Source: Eopsaltria australis (Eukaryota > Chordata > Aves > Passeriformes > Petroicidae). From it: a stretch of DNA of 64,000 nucleotides. The stretch covers positions 62,001-126,000 of the forward strand of contig JAVTVJ010000373.1 of the NCBI GenBank assembly GCA_034509425.1, written 5' to 3'. Below, one piece after another: positions 12,207 to 25,500 of this stretch. The number at the start of each line of letters is the position of its first letter. Within the stretch, counting starts at the first letter, position 1. Made by a program: the position numbers and the translations under genes. The notes under the pieces were generated by a model. That model searched no databases, was not told the origin of the DNA, and saw only the letters and a list, made by a program, of their open reading frames with translations.

Positions 12207-14360
12207 GAGGAAGCCTTTCTTCATTGACTATTAAATATTTCTGATAAGCCTTTACTATCCTGAGTGAGTTAGTATGTGAAAGTGTGTAGGCAACATTTCA
12301 ACGTGATTATTCATATATACTTGAAGTTTAAAAATTCTTTGTCAGACAGCGTGTCTCTAAATTTAGTAGAATTATTCTGGTTTTGTTCTTTTGTCACATC
12401 CCTCACTGGAATATCCGAGTGTTTCTCAGCTGCACATGGAGCAAAGTAACTGGCATCGGTACTGTGCTCTCTACACCCACGTATTCTCTCCAGAGGGTGA
12501 ACAGTGTGCATTGAGGCATCTTATCTTGGTCCTTTATCAAACACTGATGCTTTCCAAGATATTTGGTGAAGTATTTTGCAGCTCAAACATATATTCAACC
12601 TTTCAGCACAGGGAGCTCCTGGGTGAGACATCTAAGGGCTTTGGCATCCAAACTGGTCCCCCTCTAGAAAGCACCTGGAAAAGGGCTGAAGTAAGAAATT
12701 TCATTCATAGATGGCATATCAAAGCCTCCAGATCATACTAAAAAGCATTAGTTATTTTAAATTAAAAGGCTTATTTCCTTCCTGATTCCCTCCACAGTTT
12801 TCTTTCAGATAGATGAGGCAATCCCAGATGATGTATTCTCCCTCACATTTATAATGATGGTTTGCAACTCAATCAATGCACTTTGGAGACACCAGCATTG
12901 AAGCATTCCAGGGAAATATGAAATTCCAGGTTTATTACAAGATCAAGATGTATAACATTAAATTAAAGCTTTTTTTACGTTGAAACTTCTTTCTTTGAGG
13001 AACAATTAACTTCATCCCCTGTCTAGCATATCAGCTGTCACACATTTCTGAAATCTTTAGTTGTAATTGCAGTTTGAAATTTTCCTTTTTTCTAACACCA
13101 TGCTTGACTCTATATGGCTTCTGAGCAAGCCTTGCTACCACTCGGAGGTTCATTAGCCCAGAGCAGATGTATACAATGTAGCATTTAGTGTAGGCGTGAA
13201 AATTCAGCCGAATCCAAATAACACTTCTTATTTGTTTAGCTTATCTCCCATATTTCTTGCTGCTCTGATAGCCCTTAGCCTTCACTCTGATGTTTGATGG
13301 GCTTGAACCTTATGCCCTTTTGTTCTTTATTCCCTTTCACTTGCCTTTTTAAATTTGTGTCTCAGGAGAAACTAGTAGTGATGATCAGTGACTGGGTTGT
13401 TTTGAAAAATTCTGCTGCCTGCAAGTAACCAGATGTGGGATTTCAACAGGACACTCATTAGGCCAACATGAGTAAATTTAATAAAAAGTAAGAAATTTTA
13501 GATATATACTGGGAGAAGCAGGCAGGTCCAAGTGCTTCCTAGACAGAAGAAATGTGTTGTTATGCACTAACAATTAAATTAAAGCTAGTGATTTTGAAAG
13601 ACTAAGTATCCAGAGCAGTAATAAAGAGAGAAAAACTGTAATAGGAACTTTTTTGTAGTCAATTGTAAAGTTTGACAGAATTTTGACGTTTAATCCTCAA
13701 ATACATGCAAAATGAAGCCTGTGTTTCACTAAAGGCCAACTGAATTTTTCTACCTGTGGTTTGGTCATTGCCAGGAATTTTTTCCAATGGATAGCTATAA
13801 GATTTTTGGCTTTGACTTTGGACATAGATGACTACTCACAGCCTCATTATTAGAAACACTGTTCCTGCTCCAATTAAAATGTTCCCTGCACCCCAGATTT
13901 CTTTAGCTTACATGTGATCAGAAAGATGGTTTTACCAAAAAGCTATTTTGAACATAGTAAGTAAACATTATAATCTCAATAGTTTTCCTGAGATAAGTAT
14001 TTTCCCTGAAGTTTTATATGGTTATGTTTCCATAATAGATTTCTTTAGAACAGTTCAAAGCCTATTTAAAAATATGCATAAAAATGAGTATCAAAGGCAA
14101 GTTATACTATATTATCTACTGTGAGAGAGGAAAAGTCATGAAACAGTCAAAGCGCTTTAAGTACATATATTGCAAGCATAAGCTTTGGCTTTTACATCTT
14201 CTATTTTGTTTTTCCTTGCAGTATCTCAGAAACATGTATGCCATGGAAGTCATAGTTCTAAATGCCTTGAATGGCGAAATAGTCACTACTCAAAATTCAT
14301 GATCACTGGGGTTTAGTTTTGTTAGGGTTTTTTAATAACACACATAGCCAAGTCTCTGCT

Positions 14361-14456
14361 AAAAAAAATTAACCAAACCAAACCAAAAAAAAAAAAAAAA
14401 ACAACACCACCACAAAAAAACAAACAAACAAACAAACCCCCAAACAAACCCAAACA
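14361..14456. repeat. A-rich / (CAAA)n low-complexity region
   Basis: An A8 run, CCAAA units, a long poly(A) run, CAC units and then (CAAA)n/(CCCAAA)n. This is almost 100 bp of C+A-only sequence apart from two T bases near 14369. It is probably an expanded low-complexity tract. No element body adjoins it recognisably. Confidence 0.9.
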
Positions 14457-16459
14457 TCAGAGTAAAAAACTCAGTTTTTCTGTAATACTTCTGTTCAACA
14501 CTTGAATCACTGTTCTGCAGTAAAATCTAAGAACAAAATTAGTTCAAGGTTAGAATTGCTTCTAGACTCCCAAGCCGTAAAGAGCTACAGCCTTGCTGAA
14601 GCAGACTCTTTCCTCTACCTGAGGAGCCCAAGGACATCTCTGAGATGCCTGGCACTGGATCTGCCTCTGCAGTACCCATGGTATTGGGAGGCAGGGGCTG
14701 CTCTTTCTCAAACAGCACTACTAGAGACTGGCAGTGCTTCATCCTAGGGAAGAGGGCTCAGAAATTTCAAGGAGAGTTAGACAATTAAATCCCTGGAGGC
14801 TCCTTTCCCCTGGAGAAGAGGAAGGAAATAAAAGATGGTTATTTCCACCCTATGTATTATAAAAGTAAAAAAGCCCAATGGTTACTTAACACACTGTGAC
14901 ATTTGGAACAAATTGGTTGTGCTTCTAAGACACCATACACACATATCTATAAAGTGCCTGGATAGAGAACTATCATGGACCTTGGCAGATTATCTGTGGA
15001 ACAACAGAGAAAGAAAAGGATATCAGTGCACAAATAATGCCTTGAGATTTGGTTTTCTTAGGAAGCACAAGCATTTGAAGGATCACAGACTTCATTCATT
15101 CACCTTGCCCTCAGGTAACAGCAGTGGGGCTGGTCTGCACCCTGGAGAGATCAGGTCCCAGCTGACTGGTGTGCACTAGCAGGTGACACCTACCCCCAAT
15201 TTTATGACCTCATGCCCACCCACAGTTGGGTGAGCTGCCTGATCACAGTGGCTTGGCTGAGCTGACCTGGAGGGACCCCCCTTCTCTGGGGCACCTTTGG
15301 GCATCACTTAGGAACCTGTTTCAGCTGGCATGTGCTACCCCTTCAGAAATGCTTTGATCCCACTTCCAAGCTCGTGCATGCAAACAGCAATTCTAGGGAC
15401 CCAGTTTAATCCTGAGTGAAGCAAATATTGGAAGGAATTTGAGACCCTAGGCATAGGCTTATAGCTCTTCTAATGCAGTCCTGCCCTGCATACATTGTAG
15501 ATGCATTAGCAATGTACATTTTATCAAACCTTGCCTGGAGGTTCTCAATGAGATCCAAGAACATATAAATTGGATTAATCTAAACTCATTTTTATGTGAA
15601 CTTCAGGGCACATAAGTCCATAATATAGGCAAAGCAAAGAAGAAAAAGGGAAAAAAAGGAAACTAAACAAACTAACTGCTACTTCTAATAGGAGGGAAAA
15701 ATTCTCTGAATGCTTTAATATGAACTTGGAAGGATTTATATAATTGCAAAGAAGCAGAATTGTACTTATGTCTTCAGCCCTAGCAGAACTAAGCCTTACA
15801 CCATAAATAACAGAAATATAGCTTTACCTCCTTTTTCAGGGGTTTATTTAAAGTGAGAATGCCCTGCAACAAAGAGCAAAGGCCAAACAGCTTAGGCTAT
15901 TAATTCAGTTTTAATAGGGATTGTTATGTACTGTAGCATATTCTTTGTGCGCATCGATGTTCCTGTTTTCTCTCCACTCCTTTCCTTAGTGTGAAAGCTG
16001 TCTCTTCTCACTAATTAACTTTCATTACCTCCCACTGAAGAGAAGAGACTGAGAGATTACTGGCTGACTGCCTTTGACACACTTAATCAATCCCTAGAGA
16101 ACAAATAATGACCCTGTTTTGGTTTCTTTTTTAACTTGTAACCTTTTTTTCCATCCTGAGACAATTTCCCCAGTCATTTGAACTTACGTCCATTTCAGTT
16201 TCAGGACTCTAATGATAAGTAATTCTGTGGTCATGTAAGTAATCAATAAGAGGATAGTTCTTCATGTCATCTTTCATAAAAATATTAAACTTGCAGTGTC
16301 ATTTTGCCATGAAAGCTCACTTTAATATTAATCACAGAAAACACTGCAATCTTGCTATCTGAGAACACCACCAGCACTATATTTACCCAGTCTTATCTGC
16401 GAAGTTATTTACATAGAAGCTGGGCATCAGTTACAGGGTTTCCATTACTTATACCTCAT
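14457..16459. other. Non-coding stretch, no gene recognised
   Basis: The segments 14550-14800 and 15100-15400 are GC-richer and contain unrecognised short frames (81 and 114 codons on plus). From 15400 the DNA returns to AT-rich unique sequence. No repeat family or RNA gene was identified. Confidence 0.45.
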
Positions 16460-16600
16460 GTTTTTAATTATTGGGATTATAATCCATATACAGCGGAGCT
16501 GCACTGATGTAAGAGCAGTGACATCACATGTGAATTCCAGTGTAATTATCAATTTATGACAAACATAAACGTATGGGTGCTAAGGTCACTTGTTATCAAG
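16460..16600. promoter_or_regulatory. Candidate cis-regulatory module (motif cluster)
   Basis: Within about 140 bp lie several motifs. There is a 12-bp perfect palindrome GGATTATAATCC (16474-16485), made of two opposed TAATCC cores of the type bound by K50 paired/bicoid homeodomain proteins such as OTX/CRX. A CRE-like TGACATCA (16519-16526) overlaps an E-box palindrome CACATGTG (16525-16532). A homeodomain-like TAATTATC (16543-16550) and a nuclear-receptor half site AAGGTCA (16582-16588) follow. The motifs are visible directly. That they form an enhancer is inference, since such short motifs also occur by chance in AT-rich DNA. Confidence 0.25.
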
Positions 16601-18844
16601 TAATAAATCTGACCAATTCAGAAGGACCAATTGAAAGAAATAAGTAAACTTCCTATGAAAAAGCAGCCTCTACAACTTTCTATATAAGTGTGTGTAATGT
16701 AGAGGATACATGCATTACTTTTTTCTCATTCAGGTAAAGAACAACTTCTACCTCCAGACAAGGGACGATAAGATTAAATTTCTTCTTAATAAAGTTGCAT
16801 TTTAGCTGCTGTTTAAACTGTGGTAGCCCTCACTCAATGAATCAGGATGATGACTTTACTTGCCCTTTAAAGCAAGGCGCAGAACATTTGCAAACATGCA
16901 AATAGATGTGGGTCAGTTTTAGCCTCTGATGTAATTTCTTTCTGTCTCTATCAATTTGCAAACTTAAAACTTAAATAAAATCCAGTTTTTCTGCTGATTG
17001 CAAGAGACCACATCCCCGTGGTGAAATTTTGTGAGATCAATTACATTTATGTGAGCCCTTACTAATTGTAAGCATGACTGTCATAAACTACCCAAGTGTC
17101 TAAGTCCTAGAATATACAATTTTTCATGATAGCAGTGAGGGAATGGTCTGTATGTCTTTCTTGATATGTAAAGCCACTGTTGCACCACTCTTTCAGACTT
17201 ACCTCTTTTTTTAGAGCAGCTTTTCCTCTCTGGTGTATTTTCTTAGCTGGTATACATATACTTTGTACACAAGATATTTATTCTGTTGCAGTGGGAATCA
17301 GTGTGTTAAAATTGATGGAGTCTTTCTTTTTATTATTTTAATGATTGCTTAATGGATTAAATAACTACCTGCTGGTTTATGGAAGTCTCAGTTTTGCAGA
17401 TCTCTCCATGGTTTAATGAGGAAAGTATCAGCATATTTTTATTTCCAGAGCTGTCTAAATCCTCTTCTTATCATGACAGGTGTTACCTCCACAGCATGAA
17501 GCACTCTCCAATTAACTGTAAGATAGCTATGTAACCTAATAATTAGAAGTGGCAAATATTAATTTAGATGTTTCAGATGAAGTAACACTCGCTTTCGAGA
17601 CTAGGTAAATTTCCAAAAATAAGAAGCAAAACCTAAAATTCAAATAAATCCATGGCAAAAGGGTGTATGAACAAAATTACCTTTTTATTTTTTTTTTTAA
17701 TAAACTGATATGAAGAGGGTAATGAATTGAGCTGTGCTCAATATTGATCCTGCTATTTTGAATACCAGCTTGTTTGAAGGAAGATGTGAATACATTATTT
17801 CATATCTACAATTATTTAGAACACAAGGTTGTCCACAAGTAAGGTTTTGGGGTTAGGACTCTTTCACAGACATTCTGAATGAATACAGACAAGCTTCACA
17901 GTTTGTGTCTTTAACTCCTTTATCTTTGTCATGTGAACATAGACATTAGAAAACAAAACAGGATATTTCCCAGGATATTGCAAGCATAAAACACATTGTA
18001 ATGTTAAAGACCTTAGTTAAGAGTTATGCAGGTATTGCCCGCCTGTAAGAGGTCAGAGTATTCTTTCTCCCATGCAAATGATAGAATTGTGGGGTTTTTT
18101 GTCCTCATAAATAAGACCTCCCTGTAAAACTCATCAAATATTAATGTTGTCTGTCAATACAGTGCACTATTCTAAAGCACATGGTAACCTTACACAAAAT
18201 GAGAACACACTATACATTTAGGAAAAAAATATTTCCAATTCGTTGGAAAGTCCAATTAATTATAACTTAAGTAGAATGACCCTCAGAATCTTTTTATACA
18301 TGTTACTTTCTGAATGCCTGAAGAAAAAATGTGACACAACCCTCCACCCCTCTGCTTAAGTCAGTGGCAAAACTCTGATGAACTTCTGCAAGATGGAGCT
18401 TTTGCTTTAATTGTTTGCTCATTATTGCCATTATCACTTATACCATTACTATGCTACATCATTACTTCTTTCAGACCAGTTACCATACTTGTCATTTTAT
18501 ACTCCTATGAAATGGCTATCCATATTCATTACACATAGATTGGAAAGGAAAGCATCTGTTTTATACAGTGACTAAATGATACTAGTTAGTGAAGTAATTC
18601 TGAGTAAAACTGGACTCTATGTCCTCTTGCTGTTGTCAGTCATATTTGTAGGTGGAAAAAAAGATCCATTCTTTCCTTGCCTAGAGCTGCATATGAGCAG
18701 TTCATGGCAACTGTAGTCAAAATTGTTGTTTAATGATGCTTGAAAGATTATTATACTTTGTATTAAAGTCTCATTCTATTCTAGCCTCATCAGGCTATTT
18801 TTCACTTTTGTTGAGGTTTCTGAAATATGAAGAAAATATAGTAA

Positions 18845-18897
18845 TATGTAATATTCAGCACATATGTCCATATGTAATATACAGCTCACATGTCCCA
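18845..18897. repeat. 26/27-bp tandem duplication, two units
   Basis: Units 18845-18870 and 18871-18897 both begin with tatgtaatat and share an (a/t)cagc...ca(t/c)atgtcc core. They differ by a few substitutions and one inserted base, so this duplication is older than the one at 3726. Confidence 0.85.
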
Positions 18898-21800
18898 GAA
18901 AAAGCAATAAATTATATGAAACATTTAGAATAAAAACTTAAATCGATAACAATATCATTTAAGTTCATATTTGAAGGAATTACAGAATTTAGAGTTTCTG
19001 AGGTCTGTTTCATTTTTACTAGAATGGTAATATAAAACAACAGGTGCAAATCCCTTTGTGTTTGTCACCGTCTACAGGCAACGGATAAAACCCTGTGGCA
19101 AAACAAAAACACTGAGCACAGTTCCATGATCTCTGCTGAGAAAAAAGATCTGTTGAATTCAGAAGAGCTGTTTGCTTGCGGAGGAGCTGGGAAAGCACTA
19201 CCCTGGCCTGTGATAGCTCCTGGTTTCAAACTCTAATTATGCCATGTCTGCAGAAGAGAAAGGGAACACTGCAGAGCTGATGGCTGTAGGTATCTCACTG
19301 TTACCTTCTTTCTGCTGTAGGCTGGAGTTATTCGGTGCATTACAGTTTGTGTATATAGGCTCAAATCCTTTTAGAACCCAAGGAAAGGACTCATTTGACC
19401 TTCAAATTTCTAAATGTGGAGATCAGCATCAGAGCTGGTTGTCTGGACTCTGGAATTTTGGAAGAAAAAGCAGACAATTTTGAGATACAAATCAACTTCA
19501 GGCAGATAGCTGAATTAGATAACATCAGACACACATAAAATGCTTTTTTCTTATCAGTCATCATAAAAATAGCATAGACCACTGTTTCAGATAAGGAATA
19601 AACCACTACAGTTTGGCATTATAGTTCGGTCAGCTAAATCTGCTCCTTCAGGTGCATCAAAACCTTTTATTACCATGCCAGGTCACAATTTAAAACTGAA
19701 ATCCCTCAGAAAAAGAAGGAAAAAGAAAACTATTTAGCCTTTTGGACAGTAAACACTTAGGTTGCTGACTCTTCTTACTGCATTTCCCAAGCTGCAGAGG
19801 ACAAGGATTCATCCAGAGAGACTACCGTGTTAGACTTCATAAGCCCTGTGTGTGACAGCAGCAAGTACTGGAAGTGTCAGCACTAATTACGGCTGTTTTA
19901 CTTTGGTGTAGTGGGACTCAGTCATGGCACTGAGCTCCTGGGGCTGCCAGGCAAGCACTTGCCTGTAGAGCAGCTGCCTCACAGCACCTGCATAGCAGGA
20001 GGGCTGAGAATCCCTCTGCTCTGGAGAGTGAACAGCTAATGGCATATGTGCAAGTCAGGATCAGCTGTGGCGAGCAGCACAGGAAGGACTTGGTTTTGAT
20101 TCCCACTTTTAATGGGAAAAATCCCACTCTTTCCCCCATGCTAAGGGTGACACCCCTAGTAGTGTTATTTCTTTCAGCTCACAAACTCACTGCTCTTGGC
20201 ATTTGCAGATTTCTTTGCAATTAGAAAAAAAAATACTAGCCTTAAATTATCTAAAATATGGTCTTTAACTATACAAAATGATACTTGTGTTAAATATGGA
20301 ATCACATGAGGTTATCTCAGGCCTATCAGGTCATGTCATGTTATGTCAGCAGTGATGTAATATTTTTGAGCTCTACCCAGAATGATTTGATAAAACATGC
20401 CACAAATCGAGTCTGAACAATACAATTAGAAAGTAAAGGATTTAAAATCAAACTATAGCTGTTTTAGTAAATGACTGGTTCACATCAATTTTATACCATG
20501 CAAGTACTGAATGCTGTGTATAAATTTATGATTTTCCTCTCTGTTGCTTTAAAAAGTGATTGCTACTTGCCCATAGACTGCCTGCCTGCAATTTTTTTTG
20601 CCAAAAATCATCTGCAAGTGTCAAAATACAGCTCTCAAATTGCCACTGGGTAAGTAATATCTATTTATGGTTCTTTGTAGTCAGATCTTCTTTGTTTCCT
20701 GATGAAAGAGAGCAGCTCAATCCCTTCAGCTCCAAGATGCTGTCTAGTAAACTGTTCTGTGACAGTTTTTTCTACACAAATTATTTCTAAGAGATTGAGG
20801 ATCTACTCCTTTAGTCCAGATCACATTTCTGTTTCTCAATTAATCCTAAAGACAGGGCAAAGAAATGGTAAATTCAGTCTGGATTCACTCAGTGCAAGAG
20901 CTTGAGCCTTTGTTCCCTGTAAGTCAGGCCTTCAGTTATTTAGGCTGGTGTTTCACCCTAAAATTATAATTTGAATTGATAAGATAGTTTTTAACAGGCT
21001 AAAAAAATATCACCAAAATATCACCCAAAAATTTTACATTCTTTTCTGCATCATAAATGTGTCTTAAAGAAAAAAATATAGTTCAACTTCCAGAAACCAT
21101 GGCAACAGCACAAAATTTCCCTAAGTCAATGTTCAAGTAGTACAAGCCATTGTAGCCATCATAGGTGCTGTAATGGCTTTGACACAAGCCAGCAGAGGCC
21201 CCAGTCCCTGCTATTAGCACAGACACAGCAGGATTGCAGCAGCACCCTCTGCTATAATGACCAGCCTTTCACATCCTCGCATTATATGACCTCAGCTTCT
21301 CATAAAGACAGATGAGCAGAAGAAAGACTAAAATGGTAAGAAACTATAATCCATTACATGTCTTCGAAGATTTCCTAGCATTAACAAATCTAATTTGCTA
21401 TTATCTATGATTTTGAAACTTTTCTAATAAAGAAGAGCAGTGCACCTAACTCTCTGTAAGTCCTGTGGGAATCCACCCATTAAGTCGTTACCCTCGTTTC
21501 AGTTTAACATCCTAGAACATCTTTTTTTGCTGAGAGGTATTTTTTCAGCATAAATAAAGGTAATAATATCAAATCCAAAGCCTCTCACATTTAAATAGAC
21601 CAAGGAGTATACACACTGCACCATAATCCTTACCAGGGCCCTACAGCCAACAACAACTTCTGTGAGCACAGAGGAGCACAGTGTCCCAGGTGGCCATACC
21701 CTGAGGGCTTTTCTGTTCCTTGCCAAAGAATTAGACTGCAAAATCCCAGAGCAGTGCAATGTATGGTGTCAGACAGTTGACTGTCACAGGGGTGTGATTT

Positions 21801-22164
21801 GATGTAGTTACTCCAGGTCTCAGATAAAGATTTCAAGTTTATTATGGATAGATAGGTAAAGAAAGATAAAACTCAGTCCACAAACAAAGTAGCTTCTGTC
21901 TCTTCCCAACTGCAGCTCCACTCCATGATAAAACAAAACTTGTGAAAGCAACAGTCCCTTTGAGTCTTTTCTGAAGAATGGGGTGTTTTTGACTATGTTT
22001 AATACAGGTTACTATGAAAGGCATTGTTCTATCTGTGGCTGTCTAAAGAAGGAAGGTTTTGATGGTAAAATACTCAGAATTTTTATTATAAGCACAACTT
22101 ACGTGGAAAATGCTCAATATGTCAAGCTCTTCAATAGGCCATCATCAGTGTGTGGAGGGAAACA

Positions 22165-22179
22165 TTTTTTTTTTTTTTT
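22165..22179. repeat. Poly(T) tract (15 T)
   Basis: A pure T run, with no attached retroelement body recognised on either side. Confidence 0.95.
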
Positions 22180-22520
22180 ATTTCCAGTTGTATCAATCAT
22201 CTTATAGGAGTTCTTGCTTTCTTTACAAACTTGGATGTGCTTAAAACTAATTTGGAATGCCCATGTACACATAGATCTTTCCCTGTGCAGTATAACAGTT
22301 TAAAATTCAAGGAGAAAACCTTCCTAGGACTTTGCTGCAGGATATCTGTCAACAATTGTGCTGCCTGTCAACAGCCTCTGCTATGGGAGTAATTTAATAT
22401 AACTCTTTTATCTACTGAAATGAACAGCTTCAACATGGAGACCATTCTTTATGCCTTGTGTGAGTCCTATTCAATGACTGGAAAATATTTGCTGGATATG
22501 TACCTAGCAATGAGATAGCT

Positions 22521-22590
22521 GCAGAAATTGTTTATTTGGACTTTTCTGAAAGTTTGGAGCACCTGCTCAGTGCCTTCATACTGGCATGAC
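22521..22590 (+). mobile_element. Tiny LINE (CR1-like) reverse-transcriptase relic
   Basis: Codons from 22524 read EIVYLDFSES, closely matching the reverse-transcriptase box VYLDFSKAFDTV of CR1-type LINEs. A stop follows at about 22587-22589, and neither flank aligns clearly with CR1 by eye. The seven-residue run IVYLDFS is unlikely by chance at one site, but I noticed it after the fact. It is either a very old CR1 piece or a coincidence. The limits given are only those of the readable frame. Confidence 0.4.
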
Positions 22591-25500
22591 TAGATTGTGT
22601 GGTTGTGTAATGACTGCAGGTTTCTGAGGCTTACAGGGCAGAGAATCAAGCAGGTGAGTAATTTAGGACTACACAACAGGGGAAGGGGAGTTTAAAGAGC
22701 TTAAACATGACTCTAGCTCCCAAGTAGGTCCTGGGAGCCACCTTCTCTGCAACCTCTGCCTCCAGCAGAAGGGTCCATGGCCAGTAGGAAGCAACATCAG
22801 AGAAAGTAAATGGCAACAAAAACACTTTATATACTTCTTGCAGGTCTTTCCAAAGGATAAGTCATTGCTATAGTGTGAAGGCAAACTGTTATAGCAGCCT
22901 ATAAAAAATAGGGATTTTTTTGGCAATGGGATGAAAAATATGACAAATATTTTCTCATCATCTCTGAGAACATGGAACAAATGATATAAACATAGCATTC
23001 ATACAGTGTAATCACAAATGTCTAATAAAAAAAGCTTGTAAAATGAATTCTAAAACATTATAAACTCTATAAAACAAACTATAGAAGGAACAATGATAGT
23101 TATGGTCAAAAATAAAATGGTTCAACAACAAAGGTGAAGCTTCATACCAGATTTTCTAACAGTTTTAATAAAAGATTTTTGTTCCCTTCAGAACTTCAAC
23201 CAGAAACATGTTTTTCCCTATTATGTTGTTTTCAAAGATTATACCTTTCGTAGTCCCTGTACCTGATACCTGATCATTTTTTTTGTGAATGCTAATGATT
23301 TCAAAGTTAATGCTCAAGTGGGAAATCCTTTGAATTGTGAATTTATAGAAGTTAATTTTGAACATGTTCTCTGTGTGCTATTGTATGTTTAGAGCAGTGA
23401 CAGGGGTGATTATTAAAAAAAAATCCAATGAAATTGTATTTGCCCCTAAATGTCTAGAGAGCTAATGTATATGGTCACAGATGAATCATGTGATCAGTAT
23501 CATGAGAAAGGATCTATCTAATTCTTCTTACTTTTCACTTTTAAATCATGTGCCAAGAGTGTACTTATTAAGAAATTTTCTGTGTGGCTTGCACTGTCTT
23601 CTCATGTACATGCTTACAGTTTGACAGTTTGGGCACTAATGAATCTTCCAAGTCTCAGCATGAATTACTCTTTGTAAAACCTAATATCTGGGGGGCAAGA
23701 GTGTTGCTGTTATGCTAGACTGAGTTTACTTCTTTAAGGGTAGAGAAGAGAGTAAACAAGTTTAATTGCCTAAAGCATCTAATCTTGGGATAGAAAACAT
23801 AAACTGGTTTCAAAGTCAGTCATATCCTATACGGCCAGAAGGACCTAGCATCAGGAAATCTATCTGCAGATCTTAGTTTCCACACTAATATCCATTACAA
23901 TTAAATAGAGCAGATTCTATTTTTAGACATTTAAAATTGTTGAATTAACACATTTAAGCAAATTAGTGTTTGAACACTTGTAGAAAATTGTGGCTACTCA
24001 TGGTCAACAGAATATTTTTTAACTTCAATACATATGATAAGATTCAAGAAACAATGGTACAATTTATTACAAATGACAATTTAATGACAGAAATATGAAG
24101 TTATTGACTCTGCAGCTTGAACTGGGTTGGGCTTCAGTCTTGCAAGACACCTAGTTACATTTATGAAATTAGGAAATCTCATTGAATCTGCATTTCAGAG
24201 TAAGGTCATGTTGTAAAAAACTACCCATTGAGATAATGATATTCTTTTTGTCATGAACCTTTCAACTGCATTTCTCTAAAATGAATAATTGAAAAAAATT
24301 TTTGTTAAGTTGCTGTTTGACTGCTGTTTGCTGTTTGACATCAGTGATGATGGAACCATGAAAAAACATTTGTATCTCATAGAAAGGGAATTAAAAGCCC
24401 TAATGAAAATTTTGGTGGATGAATTCACATACAAAGGATGACCTCAATAAAGTGCATTAATAAATTATATTATCATCCCAAAGGGCCTGCTGTGGTATTT
24501 TTCACTTTATTCTGGAAGCATAGAACAATGTTGCTTGCTTGTGTTAAGCACAAATTACTACTTGCTATACAAATGGCAATATTTGTTTGCGAAAGGTTTT
24601 GTGTTTAGCTTACACATTAATCCAGTCAGATAAATAAATGTTCAGTTATGTTTCAGCAAATAAATTCTTTGTAAACATAGTTTCAGAAAGTCAATTCTAG
24701 TTTGCTCTGTCCATTCTACAGCATGTCGCTATATATATTTTGAAATTTTTAAGCTCCATGTACCCTAATGGAAAAAGGAAATAGAGAGTAAGTTTGTAGG
24801 TTGTGACAAGAGAGTTAATTTCCGGTGTGTTTCACTCTAACCTTTATTAATCTTTACATGAATCTTTACATTTGTTTCAGACATGGAATGGTTTGCGGAA
24901 ACCCAGTTCAGAATATTTGAATATCAATGACTGGAAAAAACACGATGGTTTAACTTTTGCCAATATATCTGTGCCATTCAATTTTTTTTACGGTGTAGCT
25001 TTAGGTTCTAGGAGATTATCCAGTTAGCTAAATCCCTGCTAAATATTTACTTTTATCCAAATCTTCTTTACATTTGCAAATCCTGACTACACAAAATTTT
25101 GTATACGGCATCTCTGCAGTGGTTGGGACACAAAAATTGCTATGTGCAAGTCCACTGTTTCACGGCCCTACAGCTGCTGTTCCCTGCAGGCTGGCAGCAT
25201 GGAAGGGGCTCTTTGGTTTGCAAAGAGCAATGGACAGCCCCTCGGGGAGAGGAACTGCACACACATTTGTGCCAGGGAGAAACTGGGAAGTGCCTATTAG
25301 AAGTGCCCTTGGCATGGAAATGCCCTCTCATTTATTTGTTAATTTTACTTCCATCAGATAAATGTTTGATGTTACAGCAGCCAAGTGCTTTTGCAGGTGA
25401 AGCTCCCAGACCTTGAGCTCCCACCTTGGCACCTCGAGCCTATGCTGAGGACAATACAGATCCTGATCCTCTGGGCATAGAAAACTTCTGGATATAAAGA

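Larger units (their letters stand above)
6351..14360. other. Long non-coding stretch, no gene recognised
   Basis: Mostly AT-rich unique sequence. A moderately GC-richer segment at about 7480-8000 has short overlapping frames on both strands with no recognisable protein. The largest other frames (116 codons at 12391-12741, plus) show no domain, and no paired splice signals stand out around them. I see no transposon body, RNA gene or CRISPR-like array. It includes the poly(A) tract at 8728 and the CAA repeat at 12192, listed separately. Confidence 0.5.
16601..22520. other. Long non-coding stretch, no gene recognised
   Basis: AT-rich unique sequence with no transposon, RNA gene or convincing exon. 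Short frames (up to about 86 codons) have no recognisable content. It contains the 26/27-bp duplication at 18845 and the T15 run at 22165. Confidence 0.5.

Noticed and set aside
14200..14302. Possible exon after a pyrimidine-rich tract and AG (ttttgtttttccttgcag)
   Set aside because: There is a good-looking acceptor but no downstream donor-and-exon partner or recognisable peptide. Single acceptor-like sites are frequent in AT-rich DNA.
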